Shown here: positions 1 to 9,000 of the stretch, in pieces
How the letters are laid out: every line of letters starts with the position of its first letter
Numbering within the stretch: position 1 is the first letter of the stretch
Assembly: GCF_002205845.1 (NCBI RefSeq)
Contig: NZ_NISI01000019.1
Location: 1-64,000 of the forward strand
Direction: 5' to 3'
Length of the DNA: 64,000 nucleotides
From: Roseateles puraquae
GTDB taxonomy: Bacteria > Pseudomonadota > Gammaproteobacteria > Burkholderiales > Burkholderiaceae_C
The notes under the pieces: model-generated
Told to the model about the DNA's origin: nothing
The model's database searches: none
What the model saw: the letters and a program-made list of their open reading frames with translations, nothing else
Program-made: the position numbers and the translations under genes

Positions 1-154
1 CCCGCTTGGCGTAGGTCGGCTCTTGGTCGCCGCTGCGCAGGTACTTCCTGATGGTGTTGCGAGACAGGCCGGTGCGTCGGGCTATCTCGCGGATGGACAG
101 CTGCTCGCGCAGGGCCCACCGCCTGATGACACTCAGTGTCGCCACGTCAATCAC
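1..154 (-). CDS. istA: IS21-family transposase IstA, N-terminal fragment (cut by window edge)
   Basis: About 51 codons are visible from a GTG start at 154; the rest lies left of the window. The translation carries a helix-turn-helix (LSIREIARRTGLSRNTIRKY, roughly residues 19-38) typical of the IstA DNA-binding domain. The full-length IstA further right has the closely similar stretch LSIREVSRRAGLSRNTVRQW at its own N-terminus, so this is a second, diverged IS21 copy. The tandem terminal repeats at 196-255 lie just upstream, as expected for an IS21 left end. Whether the element is complete outside the window cannot be seen. Confidence 0.8.
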   Translation of the reverse strand, partial: MIDVATLSVIRRWALREQLSIREIARRTGLSRNTIRKYLRSGDQEPTYAKR

Positions 155-195
155 TCCAGTGCTCCTGCCGCAAATTGCGGCAGGCTAGGTTGATA

Positions 196-255
196 CGTGG
201 GTCAGGTTTGGACGGAAATCAGTGTGAGAGGTGGGTCAGGTTTCGGAGGAAATCA
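196..255. repeat. Tandem terminal repeats of the left IS21-type element
   Basis: Two 26-bp direct repeats (196-221 and 230-255) match at 23 positions. Both contain GTGGGTCAGGTTT followed by GGAAATCA or AGGAAATCA. IS21 elements carry several such subterminal repeats, which bind the transposase. The element probably ends near 258, where an IS3 element begins or slightly overlaps. Confidence 0.7.
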
Positions 256-268
256 ACACCCGGTTCTC

Positions 269-1144
269 CTAGACACCAGTGAGCCGTTGGGAATGGCGTC
301 GTTCGAACTCGACCGGCGAAGTGTCGCCGGCGGTGCCGTGGCGCCGCTTGGGGTTGTAGAACATCTCGATGTAGTTGAAGACGTCGGCGCGGGCATCGTT
401 GCGCGTGGCGTAGACCTGGCGGCGGATGCGCTCGCGCTTGAGCAACTGGAAGAAGCTCTCGGCCACGGCGTTGTCGTGGCAGTTGCCGCGCCGGCTCATG
501 CTGCTGACCAGGTTGTGGTCGCGCAGGAACGCCTGCCACTCATGGCCGGTGAATTGGCAGCCCTGGTCCGAGTGCACCGTGACGGTCTGCTTTGGCTGGC
601 GCCGCCATAACGCCATCAGCAGTGCATCCAGCACCAGGCCGGTGTCGATGCGGCTGCCCATCGACCAGCCCACGACCTGGCGCGAGAACAGGTCCACCAC
701 GACCGCCAGATACAGCCAGCCCTCGTGCGTGCGGATGTAGGTGATGTCGGTCACCCACGACTGGTTGGGCTCGGCCACCGTGAACTGGCGCTGCAGATGG
801 TTCGGTGCGACCACAGCAGGCTGGCCGCCGCGCGCACCCGGCCGGCGCCTGTAGCCGGTCTGCGAGCGTAGCCCTTCGAGCTTGAGCAGCCGCGCCACGC
901 GGTGCTTGCCGCAGCGCTCGCCAAGGTCGCGCATGTCCAGCGTCAGCTTGCGATAGCCATACACGCCGCCGCTCTCCAGCCAAGCCTGTTTGAGCAGACC
1001 GCTCAAACGCTGGTCATCCTTGGCCCTCGCACTCTGCGGTTCGGCCTTCCACGCGTAGTAGCCGCTGGGGTGCACCTGCATGACCTTGCACATGCGCCGA
1101 ACGCTGTGCTGGGCCTCGTGCGCCTTGATGAACGCGTACCTCAC
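269..1144 (-). CDS. IS3-family transposase OrfB (DDE integrase)
   Basis: A 291-aa protein from a GTG start that overlaps the orfA stop (GTGA). It has the HTH_21-like N-terminal part and an rve integrase core. DDE residues are recognisable: D in WVTDITYI, D in VHSDQGCQF, and E in NAVAESFFQLLKRE. It is intact, but its partner OrfA is split by the IS110 insertion. The OrfAB fusion normally needed for transposition cannot be made from this copy, so the element is probably immobile unless helped in trans. Confidence 0.92.
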   Translation of the reverse strand: MRYAFIKAHEAQHSVRRMCKVMQVHPSGYYAWKAEPQSARAKDDQRLSGLLKQAWLESGGVYGYRKLTLDMRDLGERCGKHRVARLLKLEGLRSQTGYRRRPGARGGQPAVVAPNHLQRQFTVAEPNQSWVTDITYIRTHEGWLYLAVVVDLFSRQVVGWSMGSRIDTGLVLDALLMALWRRQPKQTVTVHSDQGCQFTGHEWQAFLRDHNLVSSMSRRGNCHDNAVAESFFQLLKRERIRRQVYATRNDARADVFNYIEMFYNPKRRHGTAGDTSPVEFERRHSQRLTGV

Positions 1145-1177
1145 CCGGACTGCTTGGCAAAGTACGCGGCGGCCTTC

Positions 1178-2527
1178 CTAAGAAACACCTTCCTCGACTG
1201 GCTGCAGTGCGAAGCCAAAGCGCGCAGCGCGTCGCTCAAGTTGCTTGACGACGCGTTCTCGGTACCGTTGCTCGTACTGGTCGGCTCCAGGGTCCTGGTA
1301 CTGCATGCCGAAGCGCATCGCGCGGTAGAAGAGGATGGCGAGCTTGCGCGCCGTGGCGGTCACGGCCTTGGCCTTGCCGATCCGCGCAGCCAAGCGGCGG
1401 TAGAACGCGCCGAGGGCCGTCTCGGTGCGGCCGACGTTGACGGCCACGAGGCGCAACTGCGATGCGAGGCGGCTGGAGCTCTTGCGGGTGCGGGCGGAGA
1501 GCACCTTGCCCCCGCTGATCTTGCATCCCGGCGACAAACACAGCCACGAGGTGAAGTGCTTCTCGGTGGGCCACTTGCTGAGGTCGGTACCGCACTCGGC
1601 AATCAATGACAGCGAGATGCTGGGGCCGAGCCCGTGGATAGCGGTCAGGTCGGTGCCTGTCAGCTGGTACAGCATGGCCCGCACATCGAACTTCGGGGCG
1701 TTGGCCTGCTTGGTCTTGGTACGCGGCGCCGCCAGCTTCGTCTCTGGCTCAGGCCGACCGACGTTCAGCTGGCGCAACGAGCTCTCGATCTGCCGATCGC
1801 AGTCAGCGATGCGATCCTGGTAGGAATCAAACAGCGCAAGCGCTTGAGACAGCGCGAACACATGCTCAGGCTGGTAGTTGCCCACCAATGCAGACCGAAT
1901 GGTCAGCAGGCTCTCACGGCAGCGAACGTCACGCATGGACGCAAGGACGTCGGGATCCCGTTCGCCTGCCACGATGGCCCGGATGATCTTCAGGCCGGTG
2001 ACGCCGCTGATATCGCTGAGCACATGGTGCAGCTGAAGGTTCATCAGCGTCAGCGCCTTCTGCATGTGCTGCATGTGCGCTGCCGCGTACTCGAGATGGC
2101 GGTCTCGGATCCGCATGTAGGCTCGCAGCGCCGCGATGTCCCGGGCCGGATGGAAGCTCGGGCGCAGCAGTCCGCACGCATGCAGCCGTTGCAACCACTG
2201 GGCGTCGTTGACATCGCTCTTGCGGCCCGGAACTGCCTTGCAGTCACGGGCGTTGGCAAGCACAACGGTCAGGCCGTGCTCTTCCAAGATCTCATAGACC
2301 GGCACCCAGTACACGCCCGTGGATTCCATCGCCACGGTCGTGATGCCCACTGAGACAAGCCAGTTGGCCATCGCCTCGATATCGGCAGTGAAGCTCCCGA
2401 ACGTTCGGACCGGATCGTCACTCAGCTCGGGTGCTACGGCGGCGACCTGGATACGCGCACCGATGTCGATGCCGGCGGCTCTGGAGTTGACGATCGGCAG
2501 TCCGAGCGTCTTTCCAACTTTGGACAT
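1178..2527 (-). CDS. IS110-family transposase (DEDD/RuvC-like plus Tnp_20)
   Basis: A 449-aa protein. ATG at 2527 was chosen because AGGAGG lies 6 bases upstream; the open frame extends further only through the non-coding left end. The RuvC-like N-terminal domain shows GIDIG (about residue 19), MESTGVYW and KSDVNDAQWL, giving the D-E-D-D set. The C-terminal Tnp_20 part has IHGLGPSISLSLIAECG and the serine-rich segment near LSPGCKISGG. The stop codon TAG (1180-1178) is supplied by the interrupted orfA, not by the element: the element's own sequence ends with the codon TCT. Confidence 0.93.
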   Translation of the reverse strand: MSKVGKTLGLPIVNSRAAGIDIGARIQVAAVAPELSDDPVRTFGSFTADIEAMANWLVSVGITTVAMESTGVYWVPVYEILEEHGLTVVLANARDCKAVPGRKSDVNDAQWLQRLHACGLLRPSFHPARDIAALRAYMRIRDRHLEYAAAHMQHMQKALTLMNLQLHHVLSDISGVTGLKIIRAIVAGERDPDVLASMRDVRCRESLLTIRSALVGNYQPEHVFALSQALALFDSYQDRIADCDRQIESSLRQLNVGRPEPETKLAAPRTKTKQANAPKFDVRAMLYQLTGTDLTAIHGLGPSISLSLIAECGTDLSKWPTEKHFTSWLCLSPGCKISGGKVLSARTRKSSSRLASQLRLVAVNVGRTETALGAFYRRLAARIGKAKAVTATARKLAILFYRAMRFGMQYQDPGADQYEQRYRERVVKQLERRAARFGFALQPVEEGVS

Positions 2528-2757
2528 GGCAACCTCCTGTTGGCAAAGCGCCGGACAGGGGAGCGGGTCAATCACTTTCCTAATCGGGGTCGCACAAGGC
2601 GCCACCACAGCTGGGTCCGCATGATCCCCAGGGGCCACGTTTTTTGACGGGGACGAGAGCCTCCAAAAAGCTGACGGCCACGGTCCGACTGGGTCAGTGT
2701 AGGTAGCTCGGTGTTTCTGTCCACTGGGACGGGGCCGCGCCACGATGGCCGTTTTTT
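1181..2757 (-). mobile_element. IS110-family element inserted in IS3 orfA
   Basis: Junctions are set by restoring the broken orfA frame: both flanks carry CT (2759-2758 and 1182-1181, minus strand), as expected for IS110-type recombination at a CT core. The element is about 1.58 kb. It has a long non-coding left end (about 230 bp before the transposase start) and almost no right end, the IS110-group arrangement. There is no obvious terminal inverted repeat or target duplication beyond the dinucleotide. Confidence 0.8.
2528..2757 (-). ncRNA. Candidate bridge RNA region of the IS110 left end
   Basis: IS110-family recombinases use a structured bridge RNA encoded in the non-coding end upstream of the transposase (established for IS621). 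This roughly 230-nt stretch is the only non-coding part of the element large enough. It is G+C rich with several self-complementary tracts. I did not derive the fold or the guide loops, so the call rests on position and family. Confidence 0.45.
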
Positions 2758-3061
2758 AGGATGTCGCGCTCCTCGGTCACGCGCCGCAACTCGGCCTTCA
2801 AGCGCCGCAGTTCCTCGGCCTGCGAGACCTGAGCCAGCCTCTCGGCGGCCGGCGCCGAGTACGCCTTGATCCACTTGTACAGGCTGTGCTGGCTGACACC
2901 GATCCGCGCCGACACGTCGGCCACCCGGTGACCTCGTTCCGTGATCTGCTTGACCGCCTCGATCTTGAATTCTTCTGGGTAGGGTTGCTTGCTTTGCATG
3001 GCGCCTCCGATTGGGCCTCAGTTTGAGGCTCGAAGGTGTCTACTGGACCCGGGGCGATTCA

Positions 3062-3109
3062 GGTGGCGCATGACATCCCAATGGCATAAGCCAGCGTCTT
3101 CGATCGCAT
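3062..3109 (-). pseudogene. First 16 codons of a gene truncated by IS3
   Basis: ATG at 3109 follows a good ribosome-binding site (AGGAGAG, 5 bases upstream). Sixteen codons read MRSKTLAYAIGMSCAT, a plausible start of a signal peptide. The IS3 terminus then supplies TGA as an immediate in-frame stop. The gene sits directly downstream of the czcI-like gene, where czcC lies in czcICBA operons, so it was probably an outer-membrane efflux gene. That identity is inference; too little sequence remains. Confidence 0.5.
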
Positions 3110-3207
3110 CGAACTCTCCTCGTTGTGGAAAACAACAAACCGGAAGAATTCGGCGAGAGGTCGGCTTTACGCGATAAGTGGGGTGCGTGAGGGACGGTCT
3201 CGCCGAA

Positions 3208-3574
3208 TCAAGCGGCGAGAGTCCAGTTGGGGCGTTCTATCGCGTACGGGATGTGCAGCGAGTGTCGGCCGCGAGGCGCAGCAAGGAGCGGCTTGCCCGC
3301 GGGGAGTGCGAACTCAATGGAGTTCTGCATCACAGGATTTACGCAACCCAGATGACAGCTGGCGCAATCCGAATCATCGTCACCGGCAAACGCCTTCTTG
3401 TCCGGTGAAGATTGATCAGATGCCTTGAGCAACTTCCCTGGGTGCTTGTGAACGTGGTGACCGAAGTGCTTTACAGCGGCACCCTGTTCGTGCGCGCAGT
3501 AGCCAGCCGCCGCGCCCCAGACAAACTGGAACGGCAGCAGCATCAGCATGAAGATGAATGATCAGCACACGACT
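3208..3574 (-). pseudogene. CzcI-like small periplasmic metal-resistance protein, 5' end lost
   Basis: The readable frame contains MLMLLPFQFVWGAAAGYC, the second half of a signal peptide, then a His-rich stretch (HFGHHVHKH), CASCHLGC, and the C-terminal ERPNW typical of CzcI-type proteins. The upstream codons run into the truncated istB without a start or ribosome-binding site, so the native start was removed when the IS21-type element was joined here. An internal ATG at 3549 would lack most of the signal peptide. CzcI is a secreted protein encoded first in czcICBA operons. Confidence 0.6.
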
Positions 3575-3961
3575 CACCCGCTTGCCGTGTCGCTGGATGG
3601 CCTCGATCCCGAGCGCCGTGGCCAGGTGCGTCTTGCCTGTGCCTGGCCCGCCGATCAGCACCACGTTGTGTGCGGCCTCGGTGAACTGGGTGGTGTGCTG
3701 CGTGCGCACCAGCACCTCGTCCACCGCGCTGGCTGCGAAGTCGAAGCTCGCCAGGTCGCGGTGCGCGGGGAAGCGCGCTGCCGTCATTTGGTACGCGATG
3801 GAGCGCACGTTGCGCTCGGCGCCCTCGGCGTCCAGCAGTTGTTCGATCAGCCGCTCGGGTTCCAGCGCCGCGTGGCGGCAATGGGCGAGCAGCTCCGGCC
3901 AGTTGGAGGCCATGCCGTGCAGCTTGAGCGCCTTCAGGCGCGTCACGATCTCGGTGCTCAT
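3575..3961 (-). pseudogene. istB: IS21 helper ATPase IstB, C-terminally truncated
   Basis: ATG at 3961 overlaps the istA stop (ATGA), the usual istAB coupling. About 129 codons remain, with the N-terminal helical region and Walker A (GGPGTGKT) followed by HLATALGIEAIQRHGKRV. The family is normally about 250 aa; Walker B and the rest of the AAA+ core are missing. The open frame continues a further 53 codons through unrelated DNA. Confidence 0.88.
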
Positions 3962-5481
3962 GATCTGGTCTCCTGGGGTGTGCGCAGCGTGTGGTAGCGC
4001 TGCACGTCGGCGCGGGGCTCTTCCTTGAGCGCCGGCGCGGGCTGCATCAGCGCCCTGAGCTCGTCCAAGCTTGGCGCGCCGTCCTTGAGCCGGGCCAGGA
4101 CGTTGAGGACGTGCTCGGCGCTGGGGCGCCCCGCCTCCAGTGCGATCTCTGCTGCCACCAGCACGGCTTCCAGGCCATGCACCGGCACGGCCGCCAGCAC
4201 CTGTGCCATGACGCGGTCGCCACCCGCGTGGCGCAGCAGGTGGCGCTGCAGCGTTTGCAGCACCTCGGGCATCGCCTTGAAGGGTGCGCCGTTGCGCAGC
4301 GCACCAGGCTTGATCTGCACCAGCGGGATGTAGTGCTGCCAGTCGTAGAAGGTCAGGTCGCGCTCGAAGCTGCGGGTGTGCCGCGCCACCTCGACGCCGT
4401 CTGCCACCAACACCAGGGTGTCGGGGTAGGCTCGCAGGCTGAGCACGGCGTTCACGTGCCGCGTCGGCACGCTGTAGCGGTTGCGCTGGAAGTGCACCAA
4501 CGCTGTCGCGGAGACGCGTACGGGTTGCTCGACGTAGCCGTCGAAGGGTTTGGGGCAAGGCATCAGCCGCGCCTGCTCTTCCTGCAGCACGTCGGCAACG
4601 GTCAATGCTGGCCACTCGGGGTGAGCGGTCTCGGCCCAGCAGGCGCGGCAGCGCTCGGCGAGCCAGGTATTGAGCGTGGCCAGGTCCGGCCAGCGCCGCT
4701 CGCTGGCTTCGCGCCAGACCTGGCGTCGGCGGTCCTGCACGTTCTTCTCGACGATGCCCTTCTCCCAGCCCGAGGCCGGGTTGCAGAACTCGGGCTCGAA
4801 CAGGTAGTGCGAGCACATGGCCTGGAAGCGGGCATTGACCGAGCGCTGCTTGCCGATGCCGACCTTGTCCACGGCCGTCTTCATGTTGTCGTACACGCCT
4901 CGACGCGGCACACCGCCCAGCGCCTGGAAGGCGCGTGCGTGAGCGTCGAACAGCATCTCGTGGCCCTGCGTCGGGTAGGCCGTGAGCCAGAAGGCCCGGC
5001 TGCTGGCGAGCTTGGTGTGCGCGACCTCCAGCCGTCGGCGCAGGCCGCCCACGAAGACGTACTCGCAGCTCCAGTCGAACTGGAAGGCATCACCTAGCTC
5101 GAAGCTCATCGGCACGAAGGCTGCACGCCGTGGTGCTGCGTCCTGCTCGGCACGCCAGCCTCGCACCCAGCGGGTCACGCGGGCATAGCTGCCGGCGTAG
5201 CCTAGGGCGCATATCTGCTCGAACAGCATCTTGACCGTGCGCCGGTCGCGCACCGGCCGGTGCTGGTCGGCCTTGAGCGCCGACGCCAGATGCTCAGCCC
5301 AAGCGTCCACCGCGCTGGCGGTCTCTCGCTTGGGGTACTTGGGTTCGGTCACGCCTTCCTGGCGCAACCACTGCCGCACGGTGTTCCGGGACAACCCGGC
5401 GCGACGACTCACCTCGCGGATGGACAGTCCATCTCGCAGGTGCATTCGTCGGATCTTTGCCAACATGCCCACGCTGATCAC
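3958..5481 (-). CDS. istA: IS21-family transposase IstA
   Basis: A 507-aa protein of full family length. The N-terminal HTH (LSIREVSRRAGLSRNTVRQW, about residues 18-37) is followed by a DDE integrase core with D in FQFDWSCEYV, D in YDNMKTAVDK and E in GIVEKNVQDRR. A C-terminal Mu-like region includes HFQRNRYSVP. It is intact, but its partner istB is truncated, so transposition should fail without another IS21 copy. Confidence 0.93.
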   Translation of the reverse strand: MISVGMLAKIRRMHLRDGLSIREVSRRAGLSRNTVRQWLRQEGVTEPKYPKRETASAVDAWAEHLASALKADQHRPVRDRRTVKMLFEQICALGYAGSYARVTRWVRGWRAEQDAAPRRAAFVPMSFELGDAFQFDWSCEYVFVGGLRRRLEVAHTKLASSRAFWLTAYPTQGHEMLFDAHARAFQALGGVPRRGVYDNMKTAVDKVGIGKQRSVNARFQAMCSHYLFEPEFCNPASGWEKGIVEKNVQDRRRQVWREASERRWPDLATLNTWLAERCRACWAETAHPEWPALTVADVLQEEQARLMPCPKPFDGYVEQPVRVSATALVHFQRNRYSVPTRHVNAVLSLRAYPDTLVLVADGVEVARHTRSFERDLTFYDWQHYIPLVQIKPGALRNGAPFKAMPEVLQTLQRHLLRHAGGDRVMAQVLAAVPVHGLEAVLVAAEIALEAGRPSAEHVLNVLARLKDGAPSLDELRALMQPAPALKEEPRADVQRYHTLRTPQETRS

Positions 5482-5524
5482 TCCTGCTTCCCCTGCTCGT
5501 TCCTTGAGCAGGTCAGTGTGTTTT

Positions 5525-5585
5525 GCGTGGGTCAGTTTTGCGCGAGCATCACCCGGCTACGTGGGTCAGTTCACCGCGAGCGTCA
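5525..5585. repeat. Tandem terminal repeats of the second IS21-type element
   Basis: Two 27-bp repeats (5525-5551 and 5559-5585) share CGTGGGTCAGTT and CGCGAGC. They are related to, but distinct from, the repeats at 196-255 (CGTGGGTCAGGTTT). The outer repeat ends with TCA immediately before the disrupted host gene. Confidence 0.75.
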
Positions 5586-5586
5586 A

Positions 5587-5790
5587 CACGGAGGCAAACC
5601 CCAGCGGCACGACGGCCGTCCAGCCGACGTCCTGCATGCCTAGATACGCTGCGCGTGTTCCGAGTTCCGTGGTGCCCGACAGCCCCTTGAGTGCCAGGAT
5701 GAGGTAGGCAGCGATCGCGCCCATCCATGCCAAAGAACAGGTCAGGTAGATGAGCAGCAGCGCTTTGCGCCAGGAGAGACTGAATTGCAT
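5587..5790 (-). pseudogene. Small membrane protein (DUF2269-like), C-terminus removed by IS21
   Basis: ATG at 5790 opens about 68 codons encoding two hydrophobic helices (ALLLIYLTCSLAWMGAIAAY and, after RAAYLGMQDVGW, TAVVPLGFASVLT) before the IS21 end. The pattern of a helix, an AAYL-like motif and a second helix is reminiscent of DUF2269-type membrane proteins of about 150 aa. An alternative ATG lies three codons upstream. The 235 bp between this gene and the cusA stop (5791-6025) holds nothing I recognise. Confidence 0.45.
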
Positions 5791-6025
5791 GGCAGGCATG
5801 GGGTAGGCTGTGGGCGACACGGTATGAAGTGGCGCTGCTTGGGTCAATGGACATCGGCGCGCGGCCGTGCGTACCGGGACGTGGCGATCAGCCCCTGCAC
5901 AGGATTGGCGGGTAGAGCTCTACGCTCGCCAATCGCGGGCGTCGGGCTGGCTGCGTGCCATGCTTGGGCCAGCGAGTTCGGAAGCCAGCTCCTGATAGCC
6001 GTAGCGGCGCGCCTGCTGAGAATCG

Positions 6026-9000
6026 CTATGCCATTCGTTGGAGCGTGTTTCCAGGATCATCATGGCCAACCCTCGAATCGCGTTTTAGCTGGCGCTGCTT
6101 GACTAGGGCGTACAGGGCGGGAATGACGCCCAGCGTCAGGATGGTGGACGAGATCATCCCCCCCACCATCGGCGCCGCGATGCGGCTCATCACCTCCGAG
6201 CCGGTACCCGTGCCCCACATGATCGGCAGTAAGCCCGCCATGATGGCCACCACAGTCATCATCTTCGGCCGTACGCGCTCCACTGCGCCCTCCATGACGG
6301 CAGCATAGAGATCCACGGCCTGGGGCGCGCGTCCTTCATGCCGGCAACGTTCCTGGGCCTCCGCCCAAGCGTGGTCCAGGTAGATCAGCATCACCACGCC
6401 TGTCTCGGCAGCAACGCCCGCCAGCGCGATGAAGCCCACCGCAACGGCCACGGACAGGTTGTACCCGAGCCACCACATCAGCCAAACACCACCCACCAGT
6501 GCAAAGGGCACGGACAGCATGACGATCAGCGTCTCGGTCAGGCGCTTGAAGTTCAGATAGAGCAGCAGGAAGATCGTCAGCAGCGTCACCGGAATGACGA
6601 TCTTCATCTTCTCGACCGCACGCTCCATGTACTCGAACTGACCACTCCAAGTGATGTAGTAGCCCGCCGGGAACTTCACTTGGTCGGCGACGGCCTTGCG
6701 CGCGTCGGCCACATAAGAGCCGATGTCGCGATCCCGGATGTCGACGAAGATGTAGGCCGAAAGCAGCGCGTTCTCGGTACGGATGCCCGGCGTGCCTCGC
6801 GCCACAGTCACTTTGGCGACCTGCCCCAGGGGCACCATCGCACCGCCCATCGTCGGCACCAGCACCTCGCGCTCGATCTGCTCGGGGTGGGTGCGCAATT
6901 CGCGCGGATAACGCACCGTGACACCGAAGCGCTCACGCCCCTCCACTGTTGTCGTCACCATCTCGCCGCCTAGGGCGCTGCCGATCACGTCCTGCAATTC
7001 GCCAACCGACAGTCCGTAGCGGGCCAGTGCTTCACGGTCAGGCTCGATATTGAGATAGCTGCCGCCCGTCAGCCTCTCGGCGAAGGCCGAGGTCGTGCCC
7101 GGCACCGTCTTGACGACAGCCTCGATCTGTTTGGCAAGGCGCTCCATCTCGCCGAGATCCTTTCCGAACACCTTGATGCCGATCGGCGTACGGATGCCGG
7201 TGGACAGCATGTCGATGCGAGCCTTGATCGGCATCGTCCATGCATTGGACACACCGGGGAACTGCAGCGCCTTGTCCATCTCGGCGATCAGCTTGTCGGT
7301 TGTCATGCCCGGCCGCCACTGCTCCTGCGGCTTCAGGTTGATGACCGTCTCGAACATCTCCGTCGGCGCAGGGTCGGTTGCCGTGTTCGCGCGCCCCGCC
7401 TTGCCGTAGACCGATTCAACCTCGGGAAAGCTCTTGATGATCTTGTCCTGGGTCTGCAAAACCTCGGCGGCCTTGGTGATGGACATGCCGGGCAGCGAGG
7501 CCGGCATGTACAGCAGCGTGCCTTCGTTGAGCGTGGGCATGAACTCGCTGCCCAGCCTGGACGCGGGGTACCAGGTCAGCCCCAGCGCGATCAGCGCGAG
7601 CGCGATCGTCAACATCTTCCAGCGCATCACGCCGGCGATGACGGGGCGATAGGCCCAGATCATGAAACGGTTCAGCGGGTTCTTCGCCTCCGGCATGATC
7701 CGCCCGCGGATGAACAGCATCATCAGCACCGGCACGAGGGTCACGGACAGCAGCGCCGCGCCCGCCATGGAGAAGGTCTTGGTATAGGCCAGCGGCGAGA
7801 AAAGGCGCCCCTCCTGGGACTCCAGCGTGAACACGGGCAGGAAGGACACCGTGATGATCAGCAGCGAGAAGAACAACGCCGGCCCGACTTCCTGACAAGC
7901 CTCGAGCATCGCGTCGGCACGCTGACGCAGCGTGTGATCAGGCTGCAGTCTCTCGAGGTGCTTGTGAGCGTTCTCGATCATCACGATGGCCGCGTCCACC
8001 ATCGCCCCGATGGCAATCGCGATGCCGCCCAGGCTCATCAGGTTCGAGTTCATGCCGAGCAGCTTCATTGCGCTGAAGGAGATCAGCACACCCACCGGCA
8101 GCATCAGGATCGCCACCAGTGCCGAGCGCACGTGCATCAGGAAAATGACGCAGACGGCTGCGACGATCAGGCTTTCCTCGACCAGCGTCCGCTTGAGCGT
8201 GTCCATTGCCCTGTGGATCAGGTCCGAGCGGTCGTAGACCGCCTGGATCGACACCCCTTCCGGAAGGCCGGCCGATATCTCGGCCACCTTGGCCTTGAGG
8301 TTGTGGATCACCTCCAGCGCGTTCTGCCCGAAGCGAGACATCGCGATGCCCGAGACAACCTCGCCCTCCCCGTTAAGTTCAGACAGGCCGCGCCGCTCAT
8401 CCGGCGCCATCTCCACGCGGGCGACGTCGCGGACAAGTACAGGGGTGCCGCTTTCGCTCTTCAGCACGAGCCGCTCGATGTCATCGCGTCCGCGCAGATA
8501 GCCTTTGCCCCGGACCATGAATTCGGTCTCGGCCATCTCAACGACGCGGCCACCCACGTCGCGGTTGGAGTCCCGGATCACCTGCGACAGCTTCATCAGC
8601 GGAATGCCGTAGCTCTTCAGCTTCAGCGGATCGACGGTGACCTGGTAGGTCTGCACATGCCCCCCGAGCGACGCGACCTCCGCGACCCCCTGGGCCTTTG
8701 TGAGCTGATAGCGCACATACCAGTCCTGGATGGTCCGCAACTCGGCCAGCGTGCGGTCCTTGGCCAGCAGCGCGTACTGGTAGACCCAGCCGACGCCCGT
8801 GGCGTCGGGCCCCAGAGCCGGCGACACACCTTTGGGCAGCCGGCTGGCGGCAAAGTTCAGGTACTCCAGCACACGGCTGCGCGCCCAGTAGATGTCGGTG
8901 CCATCCTCGAAGATGACGTAGACGAAGGACGCGCCGAAGAACGAGAAGCCGCGCACGACCTTGGATTTCGGCACCGCCAGCATGGCGGTGGTCAGCGGAT

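Larger units (their letters stand above)
1141..2999 (-). pseudogene. IS3-family OrfA, split by IS110 insertion
   Basis: The first 81 codons (2999 down to 2757) encode an HTH_Tnp_1 protein (PYPEEFKIEAVKQITERG, then a leucine-zipper-like region ending RDIL). The reading frame then runs into the inserted element and stops at 2694 after 101 codons. The missing end (RKAAAYFAKQSG, stop at 1141-1143) is found on the far side of the insertion in the matching phase. Joining 2758 to 1180 restores a 93-aa OrfA overlapping orfB by GTGA. The insertion is therefore a clean split with no visible loss of target sequence. Confidence 0.88.
253..3061 (-). mobile_element. IS3-family element, interrupted by an IS110-family element
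   Basis: The right end at 3061 starts inward with TGAATCGCCCCGGG. The imperfect inverted repeat runs to TAGACACC at both ends (about 15 of 19 positions match in the inner part). orfA (interrupted) and orfB lie between. The left end sits directly on the IS21 terminal repeats, so this copy inserted at or within an IS21 end. Without the IS110 insertion it would be about 1.23 kb, normal for IS3. The exact left boundary is uncertain by a few bases. Confidence 0.75.
3575..5585 (-). mobile_element. IS21-family element, 3' truncated
   Basis: It contains a full istA, the first two thirds of an istB-type gene cut at about 3575, and tandem terminal repeats at 5525-5585. The second terminus is absent: after the istB codons for GKRV the sequence switches to the czcI-like gene. 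The right end inserted into a small membrane-protein gene. An adjacent deletion probably removed the left terminus. Confidence 0.8.

Noticed and set aside
3416-4816. A 466-codon minus-strand frame covering istB and part of istA
   Set aside because: The first half is a wrong frame of istA; only the part from 3961 matches IstB, and from 3574 on it reads through unrelated DNA.
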